A stretch of DNA of 64,000 nucleotides from positions 49,063,097 to 49,127,096 of the forward strand of contig CM070584.1 in assembly GCA_036346355.1 (NCBI GenBank). The letters are read 5' to 3'. The notes under the pieces were generated by a model. The model did no database searches, was not told the DNA's origin, and worked only from the letters and a program-made list of their open reading frames with translations. Positions 43,430 through 54,637 of the stretch are shown in pieces. Source of the stretch: Rhipidocladum racemiflorum. Taxonomy: Eukaryota; Streptophyta; Magnoliopsida; Poales; Poaceae. How positions within the stretch are numbered: position 1 is the first letter of the stretch; each line of letters starts with the position of its first letter. The position numbers and the translations under genes were made by a program.

Positions 43430-45139
43430 AGGGAGAGGATTCGAGCTTCTAAAGATCTTATGGAAGCCAGGCGGACTATCAAGGAAATAAAAGAAAACGG
43501 TTTGTTTCATATGCGACTATATCTGCTATTTTTCAACTCAAAGGTGCTCATTAAAGAAACATTGTTTTTATTTAGTGCAGCATCATGGAAAGTCGGAAAG
43601 CAGATGAAGAAGAGGAGAAACAGGCAAGAGAGAGAATGCGGCAGCGTATAGAAGACGATAAGGTCCCTTGATTCTAACTAATATTTTTGAAACTTCGATA
43701 TTTCCCTTTATCTGCTGTTCTCAATTCAATGATTTATAGGACAGTGATCTTCTGCACTCCTTACAATTTAGTTTTGAAGTATGATTATTTCATCCAATAA
43801 ATTCGTTGTAATTGTAGTCTTGGGTTTCTACATCAATAAAGTTTGCTATATCTTGTCACTACAGACCACAGTTACATGCAACGATGCAATAGCAAAGCTT
43901 TTTTTTATATATATATTTTATGTGCACTGCATTGCCTTTAAATATTCAACCAAACAAAATTGATCTCGACAATGGAGCAAGCCGACCATGTAATGATCAA
44001 TTCTGTTCAATGATGCCATTGCTATCATCAAAATAAGATTACATAATTCCTCTAGCTCTATGATCAGAGTGATATAATTTTTCGAGTGTTTTGACCACTA
44101 TTTTAAACTCATTTGCTACTACTTTCCTCAAAAACTTTTCAGTGACATACTGGAAGAGCATAGAAGCACCTCTCTAAATCATTTCCTTCTGTGCAGGCAG
44201 CCGCAGGAAAATCCAGGAGCTTCAGTCCCGATCGTAACCCCCACAAAGGTCTAAAACCCCCCAGAGTACCTCTACATTTCGTGAGCAAAACCTCCAAAAG
44301 CACATTCCTCACAATTTTTAACTGCTCAGATAAAACTTGTTGAACCTGTTGTAACATTAGAACAACTGAGAGACTGCCTAAGAACACTGAAGAAGAATCA
44401 CAAGGTAAAATGATCTTCCCACTGCAGATATGGATTATGATCCCTCATGATCTTATTGACACGGAAGCATTGAGCTATTGACTGTTCTTGAACATTATTG
44501 AAAACGATGCTTTGCAGATACCATAATGTAAGTTAATATTCCAAGCAAATGCTGTTCTATGAACGTTGTCCGTGCAGAGGACCGGAATTAGCCCTTCCAC
44601 ACACCAAGAATATTCAATCTCTCTGTTATATGCTCTTAGGCTATCTTTTGCAGTCTAGGACTGGCTTTCATTTTGTTTCTCAACAGTCTCTTCCATCAGC
44701 ACCCTCTTAGAATTCATGCAAAATGAAAGTATAAAACTGTATGAGGCAATCGACCTTCGTGTCATGGGGATGCCAGGAACCAAATGATGTGTTGTATGTC
44801 ACTTTATTTGTAGGATGGCAGTGCTAGAGTTACAAGGGCATTCCAAATACTGTTAGAGACAACAGCCAACATAATGAAGAACCCAGAAGAGGAAAAGTTC
44901 AGGACGATTCGACAAAGCAATCCCGTTCTCAAGGTGACTACAAAATGCGACACCGTTATATGTTTCAGAAAGCTGCTTCCTGCAACACCGTCAACCTTAA
45001 GGCCCTACCGTTCGTCTGTTTTAACAGGACAGGGCAATCCGCAAGGCGGCGTTGAAGAGCTGTGCGGGTTCTCAATGCGGCAGGAGTTGAGATCGCGTCT
45101 GCCATTGCCAACAATGGTGTAGAAAATCAAAACGGGTGA
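43430..45139 (+). pseudogene. UBA/PUB-domain protein gene, 5'-truncated and frameshifted copy
   Basis: Five exon-like blocks with introns remain. 43430-43499: ERIRASKDLMEARRTIKEIK. 43581-43662: MESRKADEEEEKQARERMRQ then RIEDDK. 44197-44404, ending EQLRDCLRTLKKNHK. 44814-44933: RAFQILLETTANIMKNPEEE then KFRTIRQSNPVLK. 45028-45139: DRAIRKAALKSCA then, after a one-base shift, VLNAAGVEIASAIANNGVEN. The charged helix followed by a PUB domain matches plant UBA/PUB proteins, whose PUB domain binds the p97/CDC48 tail. The UBA half is absent upstream, block 44197 has a stop and shifted frames, and the middle of the PUB domain (the LCGF region) is missing. Retained introns show a DNA-level duplication, not a retrocopy. 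Confidence 0.75.
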
Positions 45140-45233
45140 GATGCCTGCAAAAACGACGTCGCTCAAGCTGTAAAGCATGTGCGGTTGTAAATGTAATTGT
45201 GCAATGCTCAATTAGGAGAAATCAAAATACTTA

Positions 45234-45474
45234 GACTATCTCCAGCAGCTTCCCTTCAGCCTTCAAATTCCTTCACAAATAGATCCCAGGTGCTCCAGCG
45301 GATTCCCTTCGCGATTCTCTTCGGACGGGATTTGGAGAGAGAATCTAGATAGAAAGGGATTCTCTCTAATTCCTTCACAAATTCTCTTGAGAGGAAGCTG
45401 TTGAAGATGATAGGAAATAAAGAGAATAAATATGGGGAAGAGAATAGAACGAAAGAAAATTGCTGGAGATAGTC
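45234..45474. mobile_element. Tourist-type MITE (same family as 4367-4853)
   Basis: GACTATCTCCAGCAGC at the left and GCTGGAGATAGTC at the right are inverted repeats. The flanks are TTA (45231-45233) and TTG (45475-45477), a duplication with one change. It is an intact-length relative of the element near 4400. Confidence 0.8.
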
Positions 45475-45751
45475 TTGCATCGTTTACAATGGCCGCATAG
45501 ATGCGTTAGTGTTTTGCTCCTCAGAATGACATGTGCCGTCGTACACTCTGCCACGGCGTACGAACGCGGGGTGTTCACTGTCGCTCATGGAGCAGAATAT
45601 TTAATGCCTTTTATTATCTGGGGAGAGAGGAAAAGGAAGAGGGGGGGAGGAATGTGTTCCTGTTCTGCCGCCGGCACATGACATGCTTTGTGCGGCTGCA
45701 CTGGGAGCTTCAATTCTGGCCAGACGGGAGAGGAGAGGTGGCGCCTCCTGA

Positions 45752-46335
45752 CTCCTGAGTAGAGGTGGGCATTGGGTCGGGTTTTTTTGGGCCGGTCCGA
45801 AGCACGATGGTATGGCACGGTGCAAAGCACGGCACGGCGTGATTCGGGCCGGGCGGACGCACTGCAAGTAGCACGGGTCGTGCGCCCGGGAACCAGGCAC
45901 GACGGGCGACGCGTCACGGCACGACGATTTGGTAGGGTCCGTGCGCCGCACGAACGCACGAAATCGCAGTTAAGGCTTAAAAGTTGGCGGATATTGTTGA
46001 TTTAGGGCATCTTCAAGCATTGCATTTATGTTTGACATTTTGTTGATGTGATTAGTCTCTTATGTAATTAAAATAGGTAGTTTAGTAGTAGTGATTTGTT
46101 TTATTTCTTTGTTCGTCACAATAGTAAAATGGGTCGGGCTTGGGCGCACGTGCAAGCGAGCCGCAGCGCAAATGGGCCGTGCTTGGGCTCGCCAAAAGTG
46201 AGTCGGGCCGGCACGGCCCGGCACGGTGGGCACGATGGGCCGTCGTGGCACGGCACGGTTTCGGCCCGAAGCACGATGGGCCCAAGTCGGACCGGCACGG
46301 CACGGCACGGCACGACGCCCACCTCTACTCCTGAG
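45752..46335. mobile_element. hAT-type MITE with perfect 8-bp target duplication
   Basis: The duplication CTCCTGAG stands at 45752-45759 and 46328-46335. The element (45760-46327) begins TAGAGGTGGGC and ends GCCCACCTCTA, perfect 11-base inverted repeats. Inside, GGCACGGCACGG-type words form longer internal inverted repeats. Non-coding; the long open frames are GC artefacts. Confidence 0.9.
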
Positions 46336-48589
46336 AATGCATGCGGGATGGACCATCCCAATTCAGAAGGCGACTTCTTGATAGCTGCTGCTGCTGCCGC
46401 TTCTGATGGATCATGGGTTCGTTCTAATCATCCGGCCATTAGTAGGATCTTGAAACGAAACATGCGCCATGACGAGGGCTGGCTGTGCAAGTTTGTCTCC
46501 ATCCAGGACGAGAGATCTTGGGGGTTGGATGTAGTGGTAAGAATCCAAAGCCGCTCTGCTTGCATGTCCCATGGAACACACGGCGACTTCAACCCTGGAT
46601 CCTTACGTGCCGGTGCTGTAGGCTGTAGCAGAGGTACGTACGACCTTCGGTGCCGTGGATCTCCTCTTGCTGTCCTGTCCTGTCCTGTCCTTGGATGCAT
46701 GCATTATGGGCTCTCATGGTTCCCTGAAGCTAACGCGGCAAGTGCGAGCGCTGCAGCAAGCCCGAGTGCAGGAGAGGCACTTCTTTAGTTTGCTTCTAGG
46801 GAGAACAAGTGAACAACTGCTCCTTGAAGGCCGTGAAGATCCCGGTACACACACACGCATGTACATCTACGTGCACGGCACACACTTCACAATAGTGGCA
46901 GCCATTGCGAGCCATCTAGCTCAAGCTAAATGCAAACAATTAGCCTGTCTGCTCCGCCTCGCGATGCGGCGATGCACGAAATAGTTCCTCGCATGGAGGA
47001 GGGAGGTGTTGTAGGCTTGTAGCTTCATAAAAAACTCGAAGAGTTGTAGCAGAGCAGCTTGCTGGTGTAGGCTCCGACAAAGGCTGGCACGGATTGGACA
47101 TGGGGAGCCATGGGCTATGATTGATGGGGATGGGAATAGATAGGCGCATGCATTGCAATGCACATGGAATCCAATGCCGTGCACTTAGGTAGGGCTGTAG
47201 ATCCAGTTCGGCTTACTTTAGGATTGATTCGAGTTAGTCTTAAGTTCTAAACAAGCTGCAGTTCGAGGCCATAAGTTTCACCGAATTGAGCTTGTATAGA
47301 TTACGAGCCTAGTAAAACTACGAATTATTTGTTAAATATTACTGTATATTACTGAATTTACTCGAGCTGAGATTAAACTTAAGCATTTTTAGTTGTTGAA
47401 AAATAATGCATATTCTACTTAAATTTTGATTGAACTGAGCTTCAGCCTCAACGCAGGCTCGAACTCCACAGCTCGAGACTCGAGCTTTGGAGGCTAGGTC
47501 GTCCGAACTCGACTCATTTATATGCCTTCTCGGCGCTTCCATTTCGGCAGACCGACGCAGATGCCGTACTGCGTTGCAGGGGCAGGACACGGGGGTGATG
47601 AGCTCGTGGCTAGCGATCCAGACCAGAAGAGCAGTGAATGCGCGCGTACGCGAAGGGCCATGCCTGTCCCGGGCTTTGCATCGGTCGATCCATCCCTGCT
47701 GCTTGATTAGTGCAGCTCAACCACCCACCCATCTATGTACATTCTGCTTCCGAGGTGTAACCAACGAGGTCGCTTTCTTCTTTCTGGTGGCGCAGCGCAG
47801 CGAAAGCAGCGACCTCAGAAATTTTACAAGTCTACTTAAGAAAGCTTTGTTTTCGTATCAGTTGCGACGACAGAGCTGTATTGCATCCCCACGGCTCGTT
47901 ATCAGGGGCTCGGTGAAAGTGAAGCTAAAGCTGCAGGTGGCAGCAGCAGCAATGAACAGATCGACCGATCCGTCGGAGACGAGTCACGCATGCAGTCAGT
48001 TGCTCAACTCAATCGCCTCTTCTGCTGCGATGTGTTTTTCGTATTCTGGTTTACATTTTTATCACGGCTACTCGATGACCGAAATGGAGCACGCATGGAG
48101 AGAAGAATAATAGTAGTAGTCTAGTGCTAGTACGAGCAAGTTGGGTATGGTTGTACACCAAGCTAGTTAAGCTAGTTAGATCCAATCTATGCAAGGAACG
48201 TGGTTAGGCGCAGAACTCCAAGGAAAAGCGTCAAAGGGAATTTGGCGGCCAGCTTTCCTGCAAGATCCATGCAATGTCTACCAGGCTATACTAGCCTAGG
48301 ATGGTAGTACTAGGTTAGTAGGTTTGGTCATTAACACTTAATTTATGAGGCATATCAAATGCTTAGGGGACCGCAACTTAAGCAATCCTTACAGATGTGG
48401 ATCGTCCGATCAAGCAAACGATTGGTTCAGATCGTTCAAATTTATTTACTACAGTACTTTTGAATCAATCTGATCCGTCTCTTTTTGATCCAACGGCTCG
48501 CGCACGACTGTTTAAGTTGCAGTCATTTAAAGATTGCATGGGAACCCTATCCCTTAATTTAACGGTGTGGTAGGGCATGTACCTCTTCC
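46336..48589. other. gene-free interval
   Basis: A 624 bp open frame (47487-48110) lacks an ATG at its start and any domain-like pattern, so I do not call it. The segment 47190-47500 is a decayed repeat rich in GAGCTxGAG/CTCGAAC words. A weak inverted repeat (GGACCGCAACTTAAG / TTTAAGTTGCAGTC) lies at about 48370-48560. Confidence 0.4.
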
Positions 48590-48830
48590 TCTTAATATGC
48601 ACACATCAGTTTTGGTATATACAAAAGAGTGATAAAATAGAAGAGAGCAGGCTTTTATTTAGTAGCCAGTTTTGCATGAAAACATTGGTAGATTATTTAT
48701 GTATAAGAGAAAAGAGATAGTTATTTCGCAACATCTAGATACAATTTTTAGAGATAGTTATTGTATAAATTAGTTTTTAGTTTATTATTAATCTATAGTA
48801 GACTTTAGTATTGTATTTGCTCTTACGAGT
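48590..48830. mobile_element. MITE-family copy (uninterrupted)
   Basis: It shares with 49827-50492 the words ATAAGAGAAAAGAGATAGTT, AACATCTAGA, TTTTTAGAGATAGTTATTGT and the end GTATTGTATTTGCTCTTA. The left border is not resolved. Confidence 0.6.
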
Positions 48831-49826
48831 AGTATACTTCTGAGTTCTGACGAATTAAGGACCATTCTAAATAATAGCTTGGACCGTAACAGGATGGAAT
48901 GCTACGGTTTTGACCATCCTAAATAGTTGCGTGGTGATATTGTAGTACTTGAAGGGGTTTTATGCAATGTGCGACAAAAATTACTTCTTTCATTGCTAAA
49001 TCCATATCATTCTAGCTTTCAAATCTTATCTCTAAATACATGTGATTCTACGACTTTTAGGTGAATTTCTACCGTCTTTCTTTATATCTCTCTCCCCCTC
49101 CTTCAGTTATTTCAATACCATTTACTATTATATACTAGATTAACACCCCATCCAAAAAGTAATAAGTAATCTAATTAAGAAGGGTAATGCAGTATTTTGT
49201 AGATGTGCAATTAATTAGAATAGGATTTTGATAAGTTTCATCCGGTGTTTTCTTTAGCAACCATCATCAAAATTTCTGGCTATTGGATTTGCTTTCAGAT
49301 CAATGCACAACCCCTCTGAATTCGAGGTGAGTTGATCCTACGGATGTGTGTTTTGATCGTACGGTCCAAAGTTTGGATGTTTTTTGGGACAAAAACATCC
49401 GGATGATACCTATACACTCCCATTAGAATAATATCTATTTAGAACTAGAGAGTAGTGTATAGCCATGTTTTTCTTTTGAGAAACACTATAGGGTGGGGCA
49501 ATGTGACATGTTGAGAAGCTAAATTCAACATGCATGACCTGTTGACTAAACTTGAGCATTTGGCATACAATTGTAGAAACAGGTCGACGTTCAAAAGTAT
49601 CGTAGCTAGGAACTTACAATCTCCACGTACAACAGTGCAACCTTCTTTGTTAGAGGCGAGGTTGAACGGCCGTCAAGCATCCCGTGGCCAGATATGCCCA
49701 TGAATTTTAGTATGACTTAAGGTTGATCTTGTCTGGATTAAATACCACATCAAAATCATCGAACGGAGACCATGCTCATTGATTCGAGCTAACTAGGCTC
49801 GGATTGGGAGCTTTTTCACTCTAGGT

Positions 49827-50492
49827 ATGTATAATAAGACCACATCAGCTGGTTTTAGCTTGTAATATATATTAGCTTTGATCTATATGGAAGAGCCAGA
49901 AAATAGGAGAGAGAAAATAGCTAGCCTTTATTTAGTACTAGCTAGTTTTACACGGAAGTATAGGTAGATCATTTATGTACAAGAGAGAAAAGACAATTAT
50001 TGTACAACATCTAGAGACAACTTTTAGAAATAGTTATTATATAAACTGGCTTTTGGCTTACTATTAGCCCGTAGTTGGCTTTAGGCCATGTTTGTATCTC
50101 TAGACTAATTGTTAGTTTGCTAAAAATTAGCCATAGTCTATCCAAACAGGAAGACTAATATATGGGTTAATTTTTAGCCAACCCCTCAGCTAACAATTAG
50201 TCCATTAGCTGGTGGGTGGGAGCTGATTTGGGCTAATAGCAGATAACAAGTTGAGAAAAGTCTGAAATACTCTCGCGCTGGCTTTATCCTCACTTCCTCA
50301 CCCGTACGTCTGCTCATCGGCTGTTATAAAAGGCAGACATGACTTTTATAAGAAATTAACCCAACCATTAGTCATGTATCCAAGTAGCCCTGGGTTAATT
50401 ATTAACTGGCGAACAATTAGTTCTAGCTATTAGCCAACTAATAATTAGCTTTAGCCCATCCAAACATGGTCTTACTATTGTATTTGCTCTTA
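49827..50492. mobile_element. MITE-family copy interrupted by a nested MITE
   Basis: The left part runs to 50083 and the right part (CTATTGTATTTGCTCTTA) resumes at 50475. Joined, they align with the uninterrupted copy near 48825. The interruption is the element at 50084-50471. Confidence 0.65.
50084..50471. mobile_element. Tourist-type MITE nested in another MITE
   Basis: The ends GGCCATGTTTG and CAAACATGGTC are inverted, flanked by TTA (50081-50083, 50472-50474). The interior is built of repeated ACTAATxATTAGC words. The host sequence is restored when it is removed, which confirms the borders. Confidence 0.85.
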
Positions 50493-52994
50493 GAGTGAGG
50501 AGCACGTGTTAGCACAGAAGCATTGCTTAACCCAATTGCTTTTAGATCAGCCCTAGACCAGCCCAAACCATCAAGTTAAGCAGGTCTCCCCCAGCGTTAA
50601 TATAAAAAAACAGACAGAAATCGATCTCTCCCATGTTCTCCTCTGCCTCTCCTCCCAATTCCCATATGCGCGTGGCTTGCAACCGCACGCCAGGAATCTC
50701 TCGGACTAATCGGCACCTCGCCGAGCCAATTTCCCCCCCTACGCACCGCGGATTTCCCCCCAAAAAAAAACCGAGCGCCATCCGCGCGGTGCACCGCCGG
50801 CCGCGCGGCCGATGCCAATCCCCACCGTTTCATGGTGGATCATCCGTTGGCTTTTCCACGATGACATCGGCAGGCCATCACATCGTGCATGCTGTTGCTG
50901 TCCGCGATGACAGGTTATATGAACAGATAAGTTCGCCTGTCCCGCTCGCCTCGCCTCCCAGGATTAATATACTGTACTCCACCAGAGCGTGAGCAGATTC
51001 CGGCGACACCTGGATGATTGCGTCTTGACCGGTGACGGGGCAAGAGTCCAAAGCGATCGAATAATGGAGCTGTGATGCTAAAGGTTAGCATGACTAACTG
51101 GATCAGATCGGCCTACGCTACCCCAGAAAAGCCGTTAATAATTCAGGAGCAGGAGCAAAGTAGGAGTAGTCGCCTTCATCTTTGCCAAAAACATATCCGA
51201 TGATCTCTCATCAACGTTGGACAGTTGTAAGCAATTGGCCTAGTCGTTGTGTCGAGGCATCCCTCACCCAACCTCGTACAAGGTCGCAAGGATTGAGGTA
51301 CCAATCCCGCAATTTACAGCGAGTAGAGTTCGACTGTTATAGCTGGCCAAGTGGGCAGCTCATCGAACAAGTGTTATAAAAAGCTGGTCATAACTGCACT
51401 ATAGCTGTGTTTATATTTTTTTTACCCTAAACGTGAATATACCTACAGGCTAATGTTTCACTATATTAGTTATATACGCTATAACTAGTAATATCTTCGC
51501 TATATACCGTAGTTTGTAGTTAGCTATCCTACATACGTACTCACGGATCAGAACATTGGGCTCATTTCAAAATCCAACATTACTAGGTCTAAATGCATCT
51601 TTTATAAACTTGAACTATGATAAAACCTAGTAAAAGATATCATCTCGCCCATTTTCAACAATGCAACATTCATATTTGTTAGTGATTAAATGCTTGTTGT
51701 TAAGAACATTATGATTAAGTTTGTTGATTCCAACTTAACACATATTCTTATTATAAAAATATTAATACCTTCTAAAGTATCATTGTGATTTCTCTGGAGT
51801 TCACTTATATTTATATTATATATATATATATATATTAAAAAAATTAATACTAAAAATATAACAAATGATAGCTTTCGTGATAGCTAACAATTGCTATTGT
51901 AGCTTTTTTTTTGGAATCTTACGATGAAACAGTAGAAATTGTGATTTAAAACCTTGCATCGAACCCACGAACATACGGGAACTTGAGAAGGGAACAGGCC
52001 ATTGCGATACACGGCTACACTACGATTCTTCCACCTATCAGGGCATCAGCATTGACAAATGCTCTCAGCCAACCTGTCCCATCTGTGTGCCCCATTACGG
52101 AGAAAAAGGGCAAGGTTAGCACAAGCTAACTCCGTTTACTGTGTCAGCATCAACGAACCGACGAGAGGTTAGACGCTTCACCCGCGATGAAAGCAAGCGC
52201 TGCTACGTGTACAAATAAAATTTTCTTGTAGTACACACTAGTAAAATTTCGTAGTCGAATGAGGGACTGATGTACAAACGTATTTGTAAAGTTGACGGAT
52301 GATATGTACATCAGTCGGTGTCATGGAATTTATGAGGTTTCATTTTCTCCCATGAATTTCGTATCCCCCATGACATCGGGCATCCAATCAGAATTTGAAA
52401 TGCGCTCCATGGAAGTAAATGAGCTCATGCCTTTGAAATGCACAGTGGAGTGGAGCAGTAAATTAAACTCACTATGCAGAGTACTATCTTGATTTTCTTG
52501 AGAACTTACAAACAGTGCGTGCTTGCTAGCAGGACGATAGATAGGCAAAAGAAGTTAAGAAATCCGGCAGATTAATCTGGAGGCAAACCCAAGTACTCTT
52601 GTTTAACTTCAATCTACCACCCCCATCGGCTCACTCACCTTGATTGATGGGTTCCTCCAGGCAGTAAGAACTTGTTGATCCAGGATTAGTTTCGGATTTG
52701 GGAATTGGAACAAGAAAGAAGCGAAAAGCGCAATGCAAAAATGTCGGTCTCTTGCAAGTTGCAATAAGATGATTAATAGCTGAACATGTTCTAATCTTTT
52801 CACTTTTTGCAAGAACGTAAGAACACGGCGGAGATCTATCTATTTCTGGATCCTATCTCAGTTTCAGGAGCAGCAGATTGGCCGATTCCAGTTGGTTCTT
52901 GCGCGTGCACCATACTCATTTCGCTGGACAGGTTATCTGCATCGCCGGCGGCGAGCTGAGGGGCGGTGGGATGAGAGGAGGTTGGCGGACCGGG
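50493..52994. other. gene-free interval and 3' flank of RING gene
   Basis: It contains a GC-rich patch (50640-50830) and an (AT)n run at about 51817-51836. No coding domain was found. The last few hundred bases are probably the RING gene 3' UTR. Confidence 0.4.
51817..51836. repeat. (TA)n microsatellite
   Basis: About ten alternating TA units. Confidence 0.9.
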
Positions 52995-53777
52995 TCAGAA
53001 GATGTCGAGGACGTCGAGGATAGCGGCGTTGCAGAGCGGGCATCGGCCGCGGCCGGCGAGGAGCTCGCGGGCGCAGGTGCGACAGAAGGTGTGGCCGCAC
53101 GGGATGAAGGCCGCGCCCTTGGCCCGCGCCATGCACACGCAGCAGCACCCGCCTCCCGCCGCCCCTTTAGCCGCCTCCGGCTCCGCCTCGTCTTCCGACC
53201 CCAACGCCGACGCCGATGCGGCAGCTACCAACCCCTGCTCGCGCACCGTCGCACCTGCGCTGGCGCTCCATTGCCTTTCCGTCTGCTCCAGCAGCGCCAT
53301 CAGGGACACCCTCTCCCCCTGCTCCTCCTCCGTCGGCATCTGACTCGGCGGCGCCTCCAGAGGCGGCGGCGCAGCCTCGGTGGCGGTCAACGCGGGCGGG
53401 GAGGTTGCTCGTGGCGCTGGCAGGGAAGCCGCGGGACGGGCGAGAGGGTCACCGGCGCCAGCACTGGCTCCCGCTGCGGCGACTGAGATCTGAGGCTGGT
53501 CGTCGCGGATGATGTCGAGTAGGGTACGCGCCGCCGCAGCCGCAGCCGCAGCCCCGGCGGAGGTTGGCGGCGACGGTGATGATGCCCCCCTATCGGCTGC
53601 CATGGCCGACGCGAGGGTGACCGCCGCCCGCCGGCCGGCGGCGAGGTCGTCCTCGTCGCGCAGCTTGAGCAGGTCGCGGAGGTTGCACGACCCTGCAGGC
53701 CCCACCGCAGGCGCAGGCCCCACCGCGGCGAGCTGGTCGGCCAGCGTTACGCTGCGCCGCAGCACCCTCCCCTCCAT
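52995..53777 (-). CDS. RING-finger (C3HC4) E3 ubiquitin ligase-type protein
   Basis: A single-exon gene of 260 residues. The N-terminus MEGRVLRRSVTLADQLAAVG is followed by SCNLRDLLKLRDEDD and a long Ala/Pro-rich disordered region. A RING finger lies at the extreme C-terminus: C212-x2-C215-x11-C227-x-H229-x2-C232-x2-C235-x10-C246-x2-C249, then LDVLDIF-stop. All eight zinc ligands are present, so E2 binding and ubiquitin transfer are expected; substrates are unknown. VSLMALLEQTERQW (157-170) and RTLLDIIRDDQPQ (84-96) are conserved-looking short helices. A young Copia element starts 175 bp upstream in the same orientation, so present expression may depend on its LTR. The start is the first ATG in frame. 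I cannot name the orthologue. Confidence 0.88.
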   Translation of the reverse strand: MEGRVLRRSVTLADQLAAVGPAPAVGPAGSCNLRDLLKLRDEDDLAAGRRAAVTLASAMAADRGASSPSPPTSAGAAAAAAAARTLLDIIRDDQPQISVAAAGASAGAGDPLARPAASLPAPRATSPPALTATEAAPPPLEAPPSQMPTEEEQGERVSLMALLEQTERQWSASAGATVREQGLVAAASASALGSEDEAEPEAAKGAAGGGCCCVCMARAKGAAFIPCGHTFCRTCARELLAGRGRCPLCNAAILDVLDIF

Positions 53778-53952
53778 TCCCCACCACCTCCTCCTCCTCC
53801 TCGCTTATCCAGCCAAGCCTGCCTCGCCGCCTGTGTCTGGACAACGCAGCTAGAGAGGGGATGGAAAGGAAGCCAAAACGCCTCTCAGTAGCTCGCCCAG
53901 CTTCCGCTTAATAAAAAAACGGAGCAAACGGCGTGGCGTTTGGGGAAGCGGT

Positions 53953-54172
53953 TGTTAGACAACCTCGCTATCGAATAGTCCGGGGTTGCCTAATAGATCT
54001 CAAGTGGAGAATAGACAGGGAGAAAGAGAGACACAATATGAGGAGGAACCAGGCCTGCTTTATTATTCTGTATGCTTCTCTATACAAAGGGGTAGCCCCT
54101 GCCTCCTATATATAGCGGTTCTGCTAGAGATAAGGTAGAGTCCATATAGGATACGTAATCAGTTTCCTAACA
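53953..54172 (-). repeat. Copia element 2, 3' LTR (adjacent to RING gene)
   Basis: On the minus strand it begins TGTTAGGAAACTG and ends TTGTCTAACA. It carries a TATA box at 54107-54114 and an AATAAA at 54059-54064, so it has both promoter and poly(A) signals and points toward the RING start codon. Confidence 0.96.
54107..54114 (-). promoter_or_regulatory. TATA box in the Copia 2 3' LTR
   Basis: TATATATA, within CCGCTATATATAGGAGG on the minus strand. Transcription would start about 30 bp further, near 54080, some 300 bp before the RING start codon. The same box is in the 5' LTR at 60285-60292. Confidence 0.65.
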
Positions 54173-54186
54173 CTCCCCCTTGGACT
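54173..54186 (-). other. polypurine tract of Copia element 2
   Basis: The minus strand reads GTCCAAGGGGGAG directly before the 3' LTR. Confidence 0.8.
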
Positions 54187-54637
54187 CTTCACCGCGAGAT
54201 GCATATGCCTCATTAAAACTCCATAAAAACCCAGTGGGAAAAATAATTGGAGAAAGAGTACATAGCACACGCTTGCTGTGTTGCACGGATTGCCTCATCA
54301 AAAACCTTATGTAAGAAAACTTCAATGAAAAACTTACTTAAGGAAAAGAGTACAATCCACCCAAACTTCAATGTTAATCTTCAAGATTTACGTTGGGTAC
54401 TCAAACTTCATGTTTGAGATTTATGTAGGAGTATGTGAAAAATCTCCCCTGAAATGCACTTCTCTAAGCCTCATCATCCCGATTCCTCTAATACATCTTT
54501 CAAAGGAAGATGCCGGAGTGACTTAGTGAATAAATCTGCGAGATTTTCACACGACTTAGTATGCGATATCTTTATCTCGTTCATCTTATGCATTTCATGG
54601 GCATAAAAGAACTTGGGGTTGATATAGCTTCGTAAGG

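Noticed and set aside
46096..46788. 230-codon frame
   Set aside because: Its first third is the hAT MITE and the rest has no domain or ATG-based start.
47487..48110. 207-codon frame
   Set aside because: The frame does not begin with ATG, composition is not protein-like in any consistent way and no motif is seen; could be reconsidered with transcript data.
53002..53853. plus-strand frames antisense to the RING gene
   Set aside because: GC-rich shadows of the minus-strand gene, which has all eight RING zinc ligands.
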